Origin: Sciurus carolinensis
Taxonomy: Eukaryota; Chordata; Mammalia; Rodentia; Sciuridae
DNA: 64,000 bases
Direction of reading: 5' to 3'
NCBI RefSeq assembly: GCF_902686445.1
Contig: NC_062226.1
Span: 10,822,001-10,886,000 of the forward strand
Part shown: in pieces, positions 33,911 to 46,590 of the stretch
Layout of the letters: each line of letters begins with the position of its first letter
Position numbering within the stretch: the stretch's first letter is position 1
Position numbers and translations under genes: made by a program
Notes under the pieces: model-generated
The model's input: the letters and a program-made list of their open reading frames with translations, nothing else
What the model was told of the DNA's origin: nothing
Database searches by the model: none

Positions 33911-34734
33911 AGTCTGGAGACATTACCTCCATTTTAAATTTCAGAGAGATATACATTGAAGCTAAAAGTAGTTATCTTAGGAAAGCACCATGTGCTTTTC
34001 CTGGTAGGTGGGTTGGGGAATGTGTACACTTTGGTGCTAAGGCTGTAGGTGAGAACCTTAGACTAGAACATATGGGTGGTTTCTGATGTGCCTAAAGGCA
34101 TGAGTGCCCATTAGCTGAGTGTAATGTGGAGGTGTGTCTTACAGAAGGCCCAGCAGTTGGGATCTGGGCTCTTCCTTCTTCCCACCTGCAGTTAGGAGAA
34201 GAGGGAAAGGGATGGGAAGTAGGAGTGCATGAGAGAGAACACTCAACTTTTCTCTTTGGTAAGGCAGAGAGAAGAGTAAGGGCAAATGAGGTAGGGATGG
34301 GAGGAGAAGGGGGAAAGTTTGGAGCAGACTCTGAGGGGGAACGTGGGGGGCTGAGGCACTGGCAGATTAGAGGATGCTTGAGCAATTTTCAGGACTCACT
34401 TGTGGTTGAAAGTAGGTTTCCAAATGAAGATAACCAGCCTGGTTCTGTGATGTTTCCCCCCAGTGCTTGAGCTAGGAACAAAAAGAGTAGTTGATAGGGT
34501 TTGCTTGTGTAGAGGCCTGGAAAAGGGGCAAGAAATCTGAAGTGTGTAGATACTCTTTTTAGGCTACTTTTAATATTTGCTGGCTCTATTCTAATTATTT
34601 GTCACAGACTCCAGCAGGAGATTGGCAGGGATGTTTTTTAATCCTGGGTTGTTTTCCTAACCAAAATGCTGCCTGCTAAATTTGGATCCCCACCTCCCAG
34701 GAAGAATTGTTGACTGTTCCTCAATAGTGCTAGT
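33911..34734. other. Intron, GC-moderate, no recognised repeat
   Basis: Antiparallel open frames at 34092-34385 and 34126-34470 overlap in purine-rich sequence and look like composition artefacts. Confidence 0.5.
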
Positions 34735-34960
34735 GGTAATGGCCTTATAGACACTACAGAGATGAGTTACATCTGTCAGGGAAAGCTTTGATTTACTGAG
34801 TGTCTGACACACACCAGGCACACACATGGGGTTGAACAGTCAGGACACAGTCATGCTCCTTGTTCTTGTGGAGTCGACATGAATGAAGAAGACAGATGGA
34901 CATGCATATAGTATCAGCTGTGCTGAGTCTTAATGTGGCGTAAGCCCAGCATGTCCTCAT
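34735..34960 (-). repeat. L2-like fragment, low confidence
   Basis: TTACTGAGTGTCTGACACAC, CACCAGGCACACACATGGGG and CTTGTTCTTGTGGAGTCGAC resemble an antisense L2 end. Confidence 0.4.
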
Positions 34961-35734
34961 TCTGGGAATAAAATGCATTTATTTAAATGGGAACCAAAAG
35001 TTCATGGTAAAAATGGGGGAGAGTTTAGAATTTTACCTTAAAAAAAAGTAAATCTAAAATTTCAAAAATAAATTTATATCAACAAAATTTAGTTTTTAAT
35101 TGCAACAATGAACTACTTATGGATAAATAGTCAAATGGTTTTTTGTTATTCTCTGACTGAATAACACTTCGTAATCATAAAAGAAGTCATTTTTTTCCTC
35201 AAAGTATTTGAGGACTTAAGCTTCCCAAAGGCTTCTCTTTTCCTTTGATATTGAAATCACTTTCTTTTGATGTGGCTGTCTTGTCACCATGCTAGGTTTT
35301 CTTGGTGTTTCTCTTTCTGTTGACTGGGTTGGTGCTGCCGGGTCTTCATTTGTGGATGACTTTGTCTCAGTCTGAGCAGGTGTCTGGCATCTCCAACATG
35401 GGTTTCGTGAGTTTCTGTGTCCTGTGAATGGGCTGCAATTTTACATTGTGGTCACTTTTATTGTAGATGCCTGAGACAGTGACAGAGGAGCAGGGCTAGG
35501 TATTTGGTCACACTGGGGACTTGCAGTTTGAGGCAGCTACATCTTGTAAGTATTCTTCTCTCACTGCAGCTCTTAGAGCTTTCCAGTCTGCTCTGCTTAA
35601 TTGCAGTGTGAGGAATTCCTGTTGGGTGCCAGAGGAACCTCTCACCCAGACACTGGAACTCAGAGAAAGCTTCCTGCAGCTGAGATCTGCAAGAACACTA
35701 GGCAGGGTGGCCCAGAAAGAGTATTCCAGGCACT
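34961..35734. other. Intron, no recognised repeat
   Basis: This stretch has overlapping open frames on both strands near 35508-35819 and no recognisable protein. Confidence 0.5.
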
Positions 35735-35905
35735 GATTGTGTATCTCGCATTGTGTGCCATGGTTGTGAATGAGGTGGTTGGCATGTATCTTTGAGAGAC
35801 TGCTTTCCCCAGGTCTCACAGCCAGAAGGTAGCAGAGCTCAGATTCAGCACAGGGTTATTGGACTCAAGTCTGTGTTCTTCGCAGCATATGCCATGCTGC
35901 CATAC
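35735..35905 (+). repeat. MIR-like fragment
   Basis: CCAGGTCTCACAGCCAGAAG, GTAGCAGAGCTCAGATTCAG and GACTCAAGTCTGTGTTCTTC correspond to the MIR second half. Confidence 0.6.
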
Positions 35906-36238
35906 TTTTGAAAATTTGGTTTTTTAGCATGAAAACTTTACATACTGAACATCAAAGTGCCTTAACCAGGGGATGCTTTGATATTTTGTGGATATTGGCA
36001 AAATCTGCACACTGAAAGTTAGAAGGAATAATACTTCTCTTTGGGTACCCAGTGTGGACTTTCTAACACTCCTGAGAAATTCTTCAAAAACAATGTCACT
36101 TTTCTTAGTCTTAAATCATTAATCCAGATATGAATAGGAGCCACTCTGCCATGCATCCTGCCCAGGAAGGTGCTGCCTTATTGTACCCTCTGATATAATA
36201 TGCCTGAATATTCACATGGTAAAATCTTACTATCCTTT

Positions 36239-36314
36239 TCTTCTTTTTTTTTTTTTTCTTCTTTCTTTCTTCCTCTTCTTCCTCCTCCTCCTCCTCTTCC
36301 TCCTCTTCTTTTTT
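36239..36314. repeat. Polypyrimidine (TTC/TCC)n tract
   Basis: T, TTC and CCT units form an expanded SINE tail. The opposite strand encodes a long Glu/Lys run, which is an artefact. Confidence 0.92.
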
Positions 36315-36497
36315 TGTACTGGAAATTGAACTCAGGAGTGCTTTCACACTGTGCTACATCTCTAGCCCTTATTATGTTTTCTTTTGAGTTAGGGTCTTGC
36401 TAATTTGCCCAGGCTGACCTTAAACTGAACATGCAATCCTCCTACTTCAACTTCCCAAGTGGCTGGGATTACAGGCATGCACCACCGCATCCATCTA
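36315..36497 (-). repeat. B1-ID SINE
   Basis: TACTGGAAATTGAACTCAGG (ID half) and GGCTGGGATTACAGGCATGC (B1 half) appear in antisense. Confidence 0.9.
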
Positions 36498-37129
36498 TTC
36501 CTTTACTTTTTATTTCTCTTTAAAAGTAGAGCCAGAGCATCGTTTTTATGTTTTTCAAATTATGTGAATGATTGAATTATATTATCTAAGATTTTCTTTT
36601 GGGATAGAAGATCAGTTACTGATTCTGGTAAAGTTGGGGTCCACTCTCCTGCAGGTTAGGATGAGGGAGAAAAAAATCACTTTCTATCAGGTTCTAAGTA
36701 CTCATCCTCAGGATGTTTTTTCTCCTTCACTGTCTCTTTGGTTCCCTGCTGATCACAGAATAATGGGGAAGCCCATAGGTTTGGCCCTTAGGTCTGGCCC
36801 TGCTTGCCCCCCACCCCCTGCCTCAGCTTTTACCCTTGCTCCAGCCCTTGCTTGTGAGATGTTTTTGAACCTGCAACATGCTTTGTGCCCACCCCTTTCA
36901 GCCTTCCTTCCACTCACTGGCAAGTAGTGAGTACCTGGTTCATGACCTGCCTGAATCCCAGCCTTCTCTGTGACATTGATAGTGACTCTCATAGTTGCCA
37001 CCATATTCCCTCTATGATATGCCCTTCCCAACAGACATGCTTTTAAATTTTCCATCTGTTTTTTTTCTTTGTCATCATTGTGTGTGCTTTTGTTGAAGTA
37101 CTTATGGTATTTTTAATGGAAAAATACCC
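36498..37129. other. Intron, no recognised repeat
   Basis: It includes a GC-richer part at 36760-36930 with opposed open frames (36568-36927 and 36753-37055) lacking any known domain. Confidence 0.5.
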
Positions 37130-38560
37130 TCTCCTCTGTTTTGTTTTAAATAATAACAAACTTAGAGAAAAATTGTGAGTACAACACAAAGGACTTTTTT
37201 TTTCCTACCCATTTGAGACATGTTGCTAAAATAATACCCAGTAAACCCAAACAGTATGTATTTTAAAAAAGAATATTCTTTCCTTTTTTTTTTCTTATGT
37301 GTAACTACATGATAATATTAAAAATCAGAAAATTGGTATTCATTTTGATACAGTACAATCATGTAATCCTTGAACCTCACTTGTTCAAGCTTTTAAAAAG
37401 ATATTAAAGTTTCAATCAGTGTTGCATTTATTTGTCTTGTCTCCTTAGTGTCCTTCAGTGGGGGGCAGTTCCTTACTAGGTTTCCTAGACTTTTATGAAC
37501 AGGCAGGCTGTTATTTTGTAGAAAGTCCCTTAGTTTGAGCTGATCTGATGTTCCCTCAGGATAAGGTTCTAATTCTTTGGCAGGAATGTGATAGCAGTGG
37601 TGCAGTGTTCTTCCATCCTGCTCTGTCCTGTGGCACATCATTTCTTTGTTCTGTTACTTGTTTAGGGTAGTGTTAGGCTTCCCCTTTATTTGTTCCTTTG
37701 TAATAAATATATGGTGAAAAAGTAGTTTGAGACTATATAAGGAACCCCATCCCTCTCATACAGTTGATTCACTTATTTATATCAGTATTTACTCTTGGTT
37801 TCCTATTTTAGAATAATCTTTATTATTATTTATTTTAATGCTTAAATTGTCACAGATTTTGTCAGTGGGGACCCTTCCTCACTGGTGTTTGTGTCCTTTT
37901 GTTATGTCCTAATCATGTGTTAGCACTGCCTTTTTTCCTAGCACAAGGCATTTCCTACCTCTCACTTTGGAAGCCAGCTTTTCTTCAAGGAACCCTGGTT
38001 CCTTTTAGTGGAGAATGGTATTTAGAAACCAGAATCTGAGCACCAAGTGTGCTCATTATAATTGGAGTGTCTCTCCTTCTAGGATTTCTCAGTGGCTAGA
38101 AACCTAGAGAATATATATGTATATATAAACTATATGGACACATATGTATGTGTATTTCTTTGGGTACCATCTATTTCTAGCTACCTATCTGTTCACTGAA
38201 CACCATAATTTCACACAGTTGCATCCAATTATGGTTTGACACACGTGTTCATTCTTTTTTTTCTCCTGGCTGTGTTTGTAACTCCTTCTGATATTAAGAC
38301 ACTTAGTTCCCATTATTTATTTACATGCTTGATCAACCTTGATCAGTTCTCTTGTATATAAGCAATCGCCCTCTGCTGCAATCCATTTCCCACATAGTTG
38401 CCCTCCTTACCCTATTTGGACTAACACTTTAGGCAGGGCTGCTGCTTCTCCCTCCTACCACGGACACCTTTCTTAACTCCTTGGCCTCCCTTGGTGGATG
38501 CCATCTTCATGTCAGGCTCTGCTGTCACACACTGGTCTGCCTTCCAGATACTTTATTTGC
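37130..38560 (-). repeat. Long ancient L1ME-like UTR fragment
   Basis: Phrases in order include CTCCTTAGTGTCCTTCAGTG, GCTGTTATTTTGTAGAAAGT, TCTGATGTTCCCTCAGGATA, GGCAGGAATGTGATAGCAGT, GGAACCCTGGTTCCTTTTAG and GGAGAATGGTATTTAGAAAC. This is a recurrent old L1 non-coding segment. The T-rich strand suggests antisense orientation. It may extend to about 38985. Confidence 0.55.
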
Positions 38561-38989
38561 TCTTCTTGGGTTCTAATATCATTGCTCGTCAGTCCCTCCA
38601 CTGCACATATATGCTTTCTTTATCCTCTGCCCAAGACAAACACTGCCCTTGCTCCTCCTGAGTTCTGACACTCTAATAAGTTAGGCCACCCCATGTGGAT
38701 ACCTTCTTTATCCTGCTTGGACTCTGACTTTCTTTTACCAAGAAGCCCTCCTCACGCTGCTTGGGCTTCAACCCACTATGCCAGACCGCCATGCCCCCCA
38801 CCCTTATCCTGTGCCAGTTTGCCTTTGTGGGAGGTTAGCCTCCTCTTTGGCTTGAGCTCTGAGCTCCTACTGGAGATTACCATTCTCACAGTTGGCCTAT
38901 TCCTCAACCTCACCAGCCTCTGCCAGTCTTCCTCCACACCCCCATCACATACCTCTATCTTGCTCAGGCTCATATAATGGCTTTAAACT

Positions 38990-41430
38990 GAATTGCCAGG
39001 AAGAGAAGTGGGAGACATTTTAAATTTTTTAGTGGATTTCTCTACTTCTGACAATGAAGTGGATCCTGCATTATGTACACTTACACAAGCTCAGTCATCC
39101 TTTTATACACCCCCAGTGGGAATGATTATCCTGAACAACATCCATCCTGGGGAGTGAGATTGAAGAAGAGTTGTCCTCAGTTGAAAGTTCAGCTCCTGAG
39201 TAGCTCATCAGGCTGACATAAATGAAGCATGGAGGATTTTTGTTCAGTCTATCCCCAAACTCAGACCTGCTTTGTGTCTACACCAGCATGGCCACTATAT
39301 TTCCAGGGCCATTTAAAGGTGATTCTTACCATTAGTCATTGTTTCTGGAGTGCTGTCTCTAGAACCTGCTGCTGCATGACTGCTAAGGGTGTGCAGTGCC
39401 TGTCAGAGGCCATGTGGGAAGAAGTCCTGGGGCACTATCTGAGCTCTTCTAAGTTTAGGGCTTTGTATGGCCTCATGCGGAACAAATCCTCTATTTGACT
39501 GTCAGGCCAGGGAGTGAGGACAGAGCCTGGGATAGTTAGTTACCTGAGCCTTGGTTGCGAGAGAAGCTTGAATCTAGGCTGGTGCCTGAGAGGCAGCTGC
39601 TTCCCTGTGGGCTTTTGCTCTCTGTTGATAGGGTCATGATAGTGCTGCACTATAGTGTTCTGAGCACCCCAGAAGCCTTAACTAACAAAGTACTTGAGAA
39701 GGGCTCCCAGCTTCAACCCACATTTACTTTCTCCTGTTCCCAAGGAGAACTTCAGCCTTCTTGAGTTCAGGGATGCCTTACTATTTGTCATGTTGGCCCT
39801 AGCCTTGAGTTGAGCCCCCCCTGCAATGGTCCACTGCAGTCAGGATTACAGAGTTTACATGAAGATAGCAAGTGCATTAGGACCAGAGAAGGGTGGGCCC
39901 TTTTGGTGGCTAGGGAAGTGCAGGGTAATGGAGTGTTTGTTTCCTGCCTCTGGACCAGGAAGTATTGTTTACTCACTGATGACAGACACACACAGAATGG
40001 AGGGGGGTCTCCATGTCCTCACCTGCAACCTCCAGGCAGTGGGGGCTGGGGTGCCAGCGCTAATGAAGCAGGACCGGAAACCCACTGGACAAGGCTCAGC
40101 TGTGAACCCTGGCCTCCCAGCTGGGAACACGGGGGCCCTTTGAAGAAGAAGACAGCTGGGTTTTGGTTTCAAACCTTAACACTGCCATCACTAGATACTC
40201 ATCTGTCAGCGCACAGGGGACAACATGTGGGGAACAGTTGTGTCCAGTCAGGCCAAAGGGAGAAAGAAATGGCTGGTTTCCAGAGTAACTACAAAAACTG
40301 CCTGTGGCCAGTGGTTCTGCCTAGCATAGCCAAAAAGAATTGATTTGGTGAAGTGGAGGCTGAGTGTGAGAGGCTGGACTGTCTGCATGGGCCTGACAAT
40401 CCTTGCCATGTTGCCTTTAGCTCACAGCAGGTGAGGGTGCTGAAGCTGGAGTTTCCATGCCCAAGCTATGCAGGTTGGTTGACCTTGCTCGTCCACCACT
40501 ACTTGAGTACACACTGCAGTCCTAAACTGGACATATCCAGCCTGCCCACTGTACTTCATCCAGCATTCCTGAAATGAGCTCAGCTATGCTTTCATTTATG
40601 GGAGGCCAGTATTTCCTCCTCTTGTCCTTTTTCCTCTCTCCTGACTTCCAATTGCTGGATTTAACTGGTGGTATTTTTCTTTCAGAACAAAAAAATATTT
40701 GTAATCCTTGGTTGAATTTGTTTACTAAGAGTCCTCTAATCTGTGTCGTTTTCTTCTGAGGGGATTTCTTGTTCTACTCTAATGGCTTTTAACTCACAGA
40801 GGTTTATTTAACAGAGGAGGAAGGGAGCAAGTTATCTCCTGCTTAATCCCTCTTGAATGTTTACATTGCTCTGCCAGAGTCAGCACGGTGGAAAGTGGCA
40901 GCAGCCATTTGCTCTGTAATAGTCCATATGTGACTGCCAGAGCTGATGGAAACATATTAACATAAGTGATAATACTGTCATAGAAGTGAAAAGTTAAGTT
41001 GCTTATCAGTATATTTTGATAAGCTACTTAAATTTTACAGTAGCATGTGCTGGCTTCAGACAAACGTCACTGATAGGGAATTGTGCACTTTATCTGTCCT
41101 CTCTATTGCTTCTCACTTCATTTATTACCCTCAGCGGTCCAGCTGGTAATCTGTACGGGGTGCTGATCCCCTCTCCCAGGCAGGATGTCACATCTGTGCT
41201 GTGCCTCGGGTCCAACTCTATCAGTAATGGATGACCGTTAGCTCAACAGGCTGGACATGAGCAGGCTGCAAGCACTTGGAATGACACTTCTCACGTGCCT
41301 GTTTCATGTAGCTCTGGCAATGTTCCTTACCAAGAGCAGACCCCTTTAAAGCAGTGGGAGAACTTCTTGGGACTGGTGAAAATTTTCCATGGCACAAAGG
41401 GACTTTGCCCTTAATCTTCACCTAGTTTTA
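38990..41430. other. GC-richer intron block without recognised repeats
   Basis: About 2.4 kb with no SINE, L1 or MIR that I can name. Several overlapping open frames near 39788-40343 run on both strands in the same GC-rich stretch and show no domain. Confidence 0.5.
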
Positions 41431-42045
41431 TTTGTATAGTAAATTCTGAGTGCCAACTATGCACTAGGCTCCGTTCTTGGCACAGAAAGTGGAGAAACAG
41501 GTACTTCCTCCTCTGTGAGTGCACCCCAATCTGTTGAGAAGGCAGGTTCACCATTGAGTGCTACATCATGCAGGGTCCAGGACAGCACAGGAAAGAGGGA
41601 ATTGGCATAAGATGCAGGCACTTGGTTTGAAGGTTTTTAGGAAGATGAGCAGAAATTAACCAGATTAAATCATATAGGTCAGAGGGAAAACAGGACTGAG
41701 GTGTTCTCATTCAGGTAGACCAGCGGCTACCTGGATATTCCTGGAGTGAAGCTGCACAGGGCCAAGTAGAGAGAAGACAGAGAGGCAGTCCAGGGAAGTC
41801 CTGATAAGGAAGAGCCTCCCTAGCCATCCTAAGAAGATCCTGTAGATCTGTTAGATCCTGTAGTAATGGGACATCATTGCAAGTATTGAATCAATGTGTG
41901 ACCCAGATATGCATTTCTTTAAGGCTATTCTAAGAGCCAAAATGGGGTGTGAACTTGAAGGCCAGGTCATCTTGTGAGTTTAGGGAAGTGATGGTCAGGA
42001 CCTGGGGGAAGGCAGTGGCAATGGAGAATTAGACATCAAACCTAC
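41431..42045 (-). repeat. L2-like fragment, antisense
   Basis: TGAGTGCCAACTATGCACTA near the start, CACAGGGCCAAGTAGAGAGA and TCAGGACCTGGGGGAAGGCA resemble the antisense L2 text, heavily diverged. Confidence 0.4.
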
Positions 42046-42528
42046 AATCAATATAGAACAAATTCATTAGAAGTTGGTCTAATGCACCAACACAAGTGGT
42101 TTTGGGCATGTAGGGTCTGTGGGACACCTTCAACCACCATCAGTGAGAATGCTATGTGTTTGTGTGTGTGTTCAGTCATAAAAAATTGCTTAGATACTTT
42201 CCTGGGGACAGAGGGAGAGGACTGGGGGCTACACAGAGATGGTGCCTGATTGCAGAGTCTGCTTTGAATTTCTTCTGTATGAACCTGGTCTAGCTCTGAG
42301 GCATGGGAATAATTCATAATGGACATTCAATACTCTGCCTCACACAGGGCAATTTTTAAAAATTCCAGAAATAATTAGCATTTCACTGCCTGTGTTTTCA
42401 GTACAGTCTATGACAGGAAGACTTTTGGGATGTAGAGAAAATCTGAAATGTGTCAGTGTCGAATTAGGTCCTGGTTCAAATTTTTGATATGCATACTAAT
42501 ATTTCCTGTGTTTCCTCTTTTTCCCCAG

Positions 42529-42598
42529 CTATCTACCCTGGTTCGAGGTATTTTATAAGCTACTTAACATCTTGGCAGATTACACAACAAAAAGACAG
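42529..42598 (+). CDS. DENND1A: DENND1A internal coding exon A (end of uDENN region)
   Basis: This 70-nt exon encodes one nucleotide of a split codon followed by 23 residues beginning YLPWFEVFYKLL and ending ADYTTKRQ. A pyrimidine-rich acceptor ending in CCCCAG precedes it, and the donor is CAG|GTATTT. The leading C fits completion of a serine codon begun in the previous exon, and the 3' end falls on a codon boundary. DENND1A (connecdenn 1) is a DENN-domain exchange factor that activates RAB35 on clathrin-coated vesicles and endosomes. The residues match about 102-124 of human DENND1A as I remember it. The paralogue DENND1B reads differently here (EVYYKLLNTLADYLAKE), so 1A is favoured. The exon is far too short to show as an open reading frame. 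The upstream exon was searched for and not found. Confidence 0.93.
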
Positions 42599-42619
42599 GT
42601 ATTTGCCTTTTTAAAAATT

Positions 42620-42835
42620 CTTTTTTAACAAATAAACTTTAAATTTTATGATTATGAAAGTAATATCTTGTATTTCACCAAAACCTTTACTAAAAAAATT
42701 AATGCATGCCCATTATAGAAAGTTGCAAAATTTAGAAAATGGTGGGAAGGAAAAGAAAATCACCTCTCATCTTCCCTTATTCTTTTTGCCAAAATAAATA
42801 TTGCTATCCTATTGAGTTGTGTCTTCCTTTTTTTT
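42620..42835. repeat. Old L1-like 3' sequence
   Basis: CATTATAGAAAGTTGCAAAA and GAAAAGAAAATCACCTCTCA resemble a recurring ancient L1 phrase. Confidence 0.4.
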
Positions 42836-43324
42836 TTAGTTAAAGAAATAATAAGTAGACCCTTAACATTCACAGTTAATATTCACAATGTCTAATATTC
42901 CTAAGCAGCCCCAAAAGTTCATGACATGTATTAAATTATAATTTTACTGAGGTGCAAATTTGAATTGTTCATGTCATGCTGCAAATCTGGGGTTTGCAGG
43001 TGATGAACTTAACTGGCAAGTGACCTACCCAGCTACCCAAACTCCCATTTCGATAAAGCTTTGTGGTGTTTTTATGCTAATTTTTTTAAGGATCTAAAAA
43101 CTACTTTAAAAGTTCAATTGTACCCAACTGTGCTGTTGGAAGAAATGTTGTGCCAAGATATCTCCATGATGTCAAAGGTCAACTGGGTCTGTCTTGTAGC
43201 CCTTAGTTTCAGGTACTATTGTAATAGGATCACTTCCCCCACGCTATTAAATACTGTAAATATTTTCGGTGACTACAGGACATTGTATCATGTACCTTGA
43301 TTACTGAAAGAGTTTACTCTTATT

Positions 43325-43720
43325 GTAATTTCAATTATTTGAAAATTTTCACTATTATAATAAGCATAGCCATTAGCATCTTTGAGCATAAAGCACTTTC
43401 TTCATTTTGGATTGTTTCCATAAGAGGAAAATCCCAGACACACATGCAAACTTAGTGGATATAGATATTTTAAAAAGAATTTGACAATTGCTTTCCCAAA
43501 GATTGTACTGTTTTCCTAAAATATACTTCACCAGCAGTATCCAAGAGCCCAAGGTCATAGTGCTCTCATCAGTGTCATTTGATGATCTCATTTATTTGAT
43601 AACTAAAAGTCTTATGGTTTAACGGCATTTCTTTGGTTGTTTGTAAGTTGAATATTTGTCCATATAACTAACCTTAACATTTTACATTTTTAGTTTCATT
43701 GGACTACATTTTTAATTAAT
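43325..43720. repeat. Old L1-like sequence
   Basis: It is AT-rich, with TTGTTTGTAAGTTGAATATT and TAAGCATAGCCATTAGCATC. Similarity is weak, and it may simply be intron. Confidence 0.3.
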
Positions 43721-44403
43721 CAAAGTGATCCCTTATTATTAAAGAAAAATTATTTTAATCTTTCTACAGAATACTAGTTCTAAGAAATATTCCATAAAAA
43801 ATAACTATAGTGCAGCATGATTGGGTTTAAGGGGAGTGAAAGCTTTGTTCCTCCTCAAGATTTATAGAATGCAGGCCCTGAGAAGTCCTGCAGTAGAGAA
43901 ACATTTGTTAAACAGTGCTTCCCATCTTGTTTGGTCCCAGCCCCTTTTACTGTATGGCAAAAAGCATTCTGAGATCACTGGAACACACCTTCAGGAAATG
44001 TGGAAACTGTGTGTGATGGATAATTCTTTTCTCTGAGTTAGATTTATTCACTAGCAAATGCATTCTAGAGATCACAGAAAATGGGAGGAAAAACTAATGC
44101 AAATGGTTTTCTCAATCTCTACATGTACTCTGAAAGAAGCCTAGGTGTCAGGGACTATCATAAAGATGTGACTTACTCTTTGATGAAGATTGGGTGGTTG
44201 TGTTGAGTCTGGTCATCAATTTCAGATTCATAGTTGTCTTTAGTCAAACATTCAGGTTTTCACTCAAATTTGAAAGATGCCTAACAAAATTGTGTAACTG
44301 ACTCTTCGAAGCTTATGAAATGCAGATTGACTCACATTTTTCCCTTCCGTATTCTTCAATGTTTTAAAAAACAGCAATAGAACTTAGTACTCTTTTTAAA
44401 ACA
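43721..44403. other. Intron, nothing recognised
   Basis: No repeat landmarks. The open frame at 43821-44036 is isolated. Confidence 0.5.
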
Positions 44404-44600
44404 TCTTGTGCAGGGCACAACAGTGCATACCTGTAATCCCAGCCACTTTGTAGGCTGAGGCAGGAGAATTGCAAGTTTGAGGTCAGCCTCTGCAATCTAA
44501 TGAGACCCTATCTCCAAAAAATTTAATTAAATTAAAAGGAATTGGGATGCAGCTCAGTGGTAGAGTACTCCTGGGTTCAATACCCAGTACTGAAAAGAAA
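44404..44600 (+). repeat. B1-ID SINE
   Basis: GCATACCTGTAATCCCAGCC and GGCTGAGGCAGGAGAATTGC (B1) are joined by an AATTTAATTAAATTAAAA linker to GGGATGCAGCTCAGTGGTAG (ID). Confidence 0.93.
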
Positions 44601-44918
44601 AGAAAGAGCCCACATATCTTGTGATTCTAGAAAGGCTAGGTAGATAATAACTTAAGCATAGGGGAGGCCAGATATCACCCTGTAAAATTGATGCATCTGT
44701 CCTCTGGGTCATTTCTCCAACAAGAACTCTACCTCTTGGAGTGTTGAAGGCTGAGATCATACAACAGTCTAGTTTGTAAGGTGTTGACCACTATAGGTAA
44801 GAATTTTTATTTTATTTAAGAAAAAAACAAAACGGAATACCTCTCCCCTTACAACAAAACAAAACCCTTCTTCTATTCAAAAGTCATTGGGAAGGCTGGG
44901 CAAGGTAGCTTCTATTTG

Positions 44919-44919
<1 letters not shown>

Positions 44920-44961
<42 letters not shown>

Positions 44962-44975
44962 AGAGAGAGAGAGAG
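44920..44975. repeat. (GT)n/(GA)n compound microsatellite
   Basis: About 19 GT units are followed by a GA run and then GATGAGAC units. Confidence 0.97.
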
Positions 44976-45799
44976 ATGAGACGAGATGAGACCATGACCA
45001 TTCAGCTTGGGGTGTCAGAGCCTAAAGTGGGGGCAATCAGGATATTTGGTTCCTAGCCCCAGCATAGTTATCAGACCCTGAATGGAACACTGAGGGCTTC
45101 CATGTAGAAGGGAGGGATGGCAGGGCAAAGGGAGCATCTGAACCGGGGGTCAGTGTGCTCAGTGTCGGACTAGGAAGATGAGGATGTGTATGTGGAAAAG
45201 TGGGGAGGGTGGCATATGGGGTGTTGGAACTTAGGAGAGATTGGAAAGGATCTACATGGAAAGAGAGGTGGCAGCAGTGGCCCAGTATTGGGGTGTCCAA
45301 CAAGAAGTGAGGCTCCAACTTGTGTGAGGGGTGAAGAATAGAGGCTCAGGAAGTAGAGGTTCTGGAAGTCAGAGGGCAAGGTAGGCCTCTGGGTGGGGAA
45401 GGAGGCAGGGACAGCGATAGAATTCTGGTTCCATATGAGTAAATAAGTATACTCAGAAGATAGAGACAAGATGTTTCACTTTTATGGAATGTAGTCACAC
45501 ATATGTAAAAAGAGGAAATTGGAGTGATTCCTTTGTTGGGCTGGAATTAGAACCATTGGCTTTTGATATGTGAAGATAGGTACAGAAATAGAGATGTTTG
45601 AGGCCTATTGTGGGTCCGTGTGTATATTATGTTCCCCACCTCTATCCACTGAAAGAACCTGGTGTCAGCAATCCAAAGCAGCAGTGAACATCCCTGGTGC
45701 TCAGATCCTGGTTCGTAAATACCATTCTCAACTAAAAAAGACCAAGACTCCTTGAAGAAATATCTGATTCCAGGTCTGGGGTAGGGAAAGTATAGGATA

Positions 45800-46590
45800 A
45801 GCCTAAAATATCTTTACTGCCACAAAGTAAAGAAGTGCTCAAAACACGATGGGGAAATGTCACAAAGTAATGACACAAAGTAAGCTTGAAGGGGGCCAAC
45901 AGGTTTCCACTGGTGAGACCTGGGAGCATCAAAGCAAATACTGATAGCAAAGGATGGTAACTCACTGGATAGACTGGAAACCATGTGCCCAGGTAATATA
46001 AATAAGTAAATGTATAAATCGAAGGTTTGAGGAATGGGAGCTTTACATAAAGCATCACTCCACAAAATACTTATTAAATACAAAAGGGAAAGTGTCACTT
46101 CACAGTAGAGACATCAGATTAATTCATCAAATGATCAAAGCGAACATCACTGGTAGAGGGACAGATTGAAATTTTAATCATGTGAAAATATCAGGCAATT
46201 GAGAATCATTCTACAATGGGCAGACTCACTGCCAAGGTCACACAAATCTAGGAAGGACTGAGGAGCTGCTCCAGACAAGACTAGAGCCTCATAACTAAAG
46301 GTATCAGGTGATTCTGCTCTAGATTTGTGGCTGTGAGGGTATTAGTGGCACCCTTGGCACAACTTGGCAGGCTTTAAGAACTGGAGGGTCATTCTGCCTA
46401 AGGGATAATGTTCTGATCATGATGATTAACTGTAGTTATTTGGGAGAATGTTCTTGTCAGGATCTGTTGATGATGGGTCATGATGTCAGCAACTCAGCCT
46501 CTTCAGGAAACAGGTTTTTAATACTCTTTCTACAACTGTTCTATAAGTTTGAGACTGTTTTAGAGAAAAACTGAAAAATGTGCACACATG
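45800..46590 (+). repeat. L1ME-like 3' UTR
   Basis: Phrases include CTGAGGAGCTGCTCCAGACA, TTAACTGTAGTTATTTGGGA, GAATGTTCTTGTCAGGATCT, GGTCATGATGTCAGCAACTC and the terminal TTCTATAAGTTTGAGACTGT. Confidence 0.65.

Larger units (their letters stand above)
1..42528 (+). other. DENND1A: DENND1A intron upstream of exon A (3' part)
   Basis: By inference this is intron, because exon A begins at 42529 with an acceptor and continues a codon started elsewhere, and no exon encoding the preceding uDENN peptide was found. It ends in the tract TTTCCTCTTTTTCCCCAG. It carries an MDM4 retrocopy, an L1 nest, many SINE, MIR and L2 copies, and a repeat-poor segment between about 21.4 and 24.4 kb. Human DENND1A is known to have very large introns, and intronic variants there are associated with polycystic ovary syndrome. 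Whether this segment corresponds to those sites cannot be judged here. Confidence 0.8.

Noticed and set aside
34092..34470. Opposed open frames of about 100 codons
   Set aside because: They are a purine-rich composition artefact, with no domain.
36111..36347. Glu/Lys-rich minus-strand open frame
   Set aside because: It is produced by the polypyrimidine microsatellite in the SINE tail.
39788..40343. Overlapping open frames of up to 177 codons on both strands
   Set aside because: GC-rich sequence is open in several frames at once. No domain, splice site set or codon pattern favours any one frame.
1..42528. The preceding DENND1A exon (peptide like FGFCRLSSGAKSC)
   Set aside because: I searched for its codons and for a donor that would supply the first two bases of the split serine codon and found none. 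It should lie upstream of the window.
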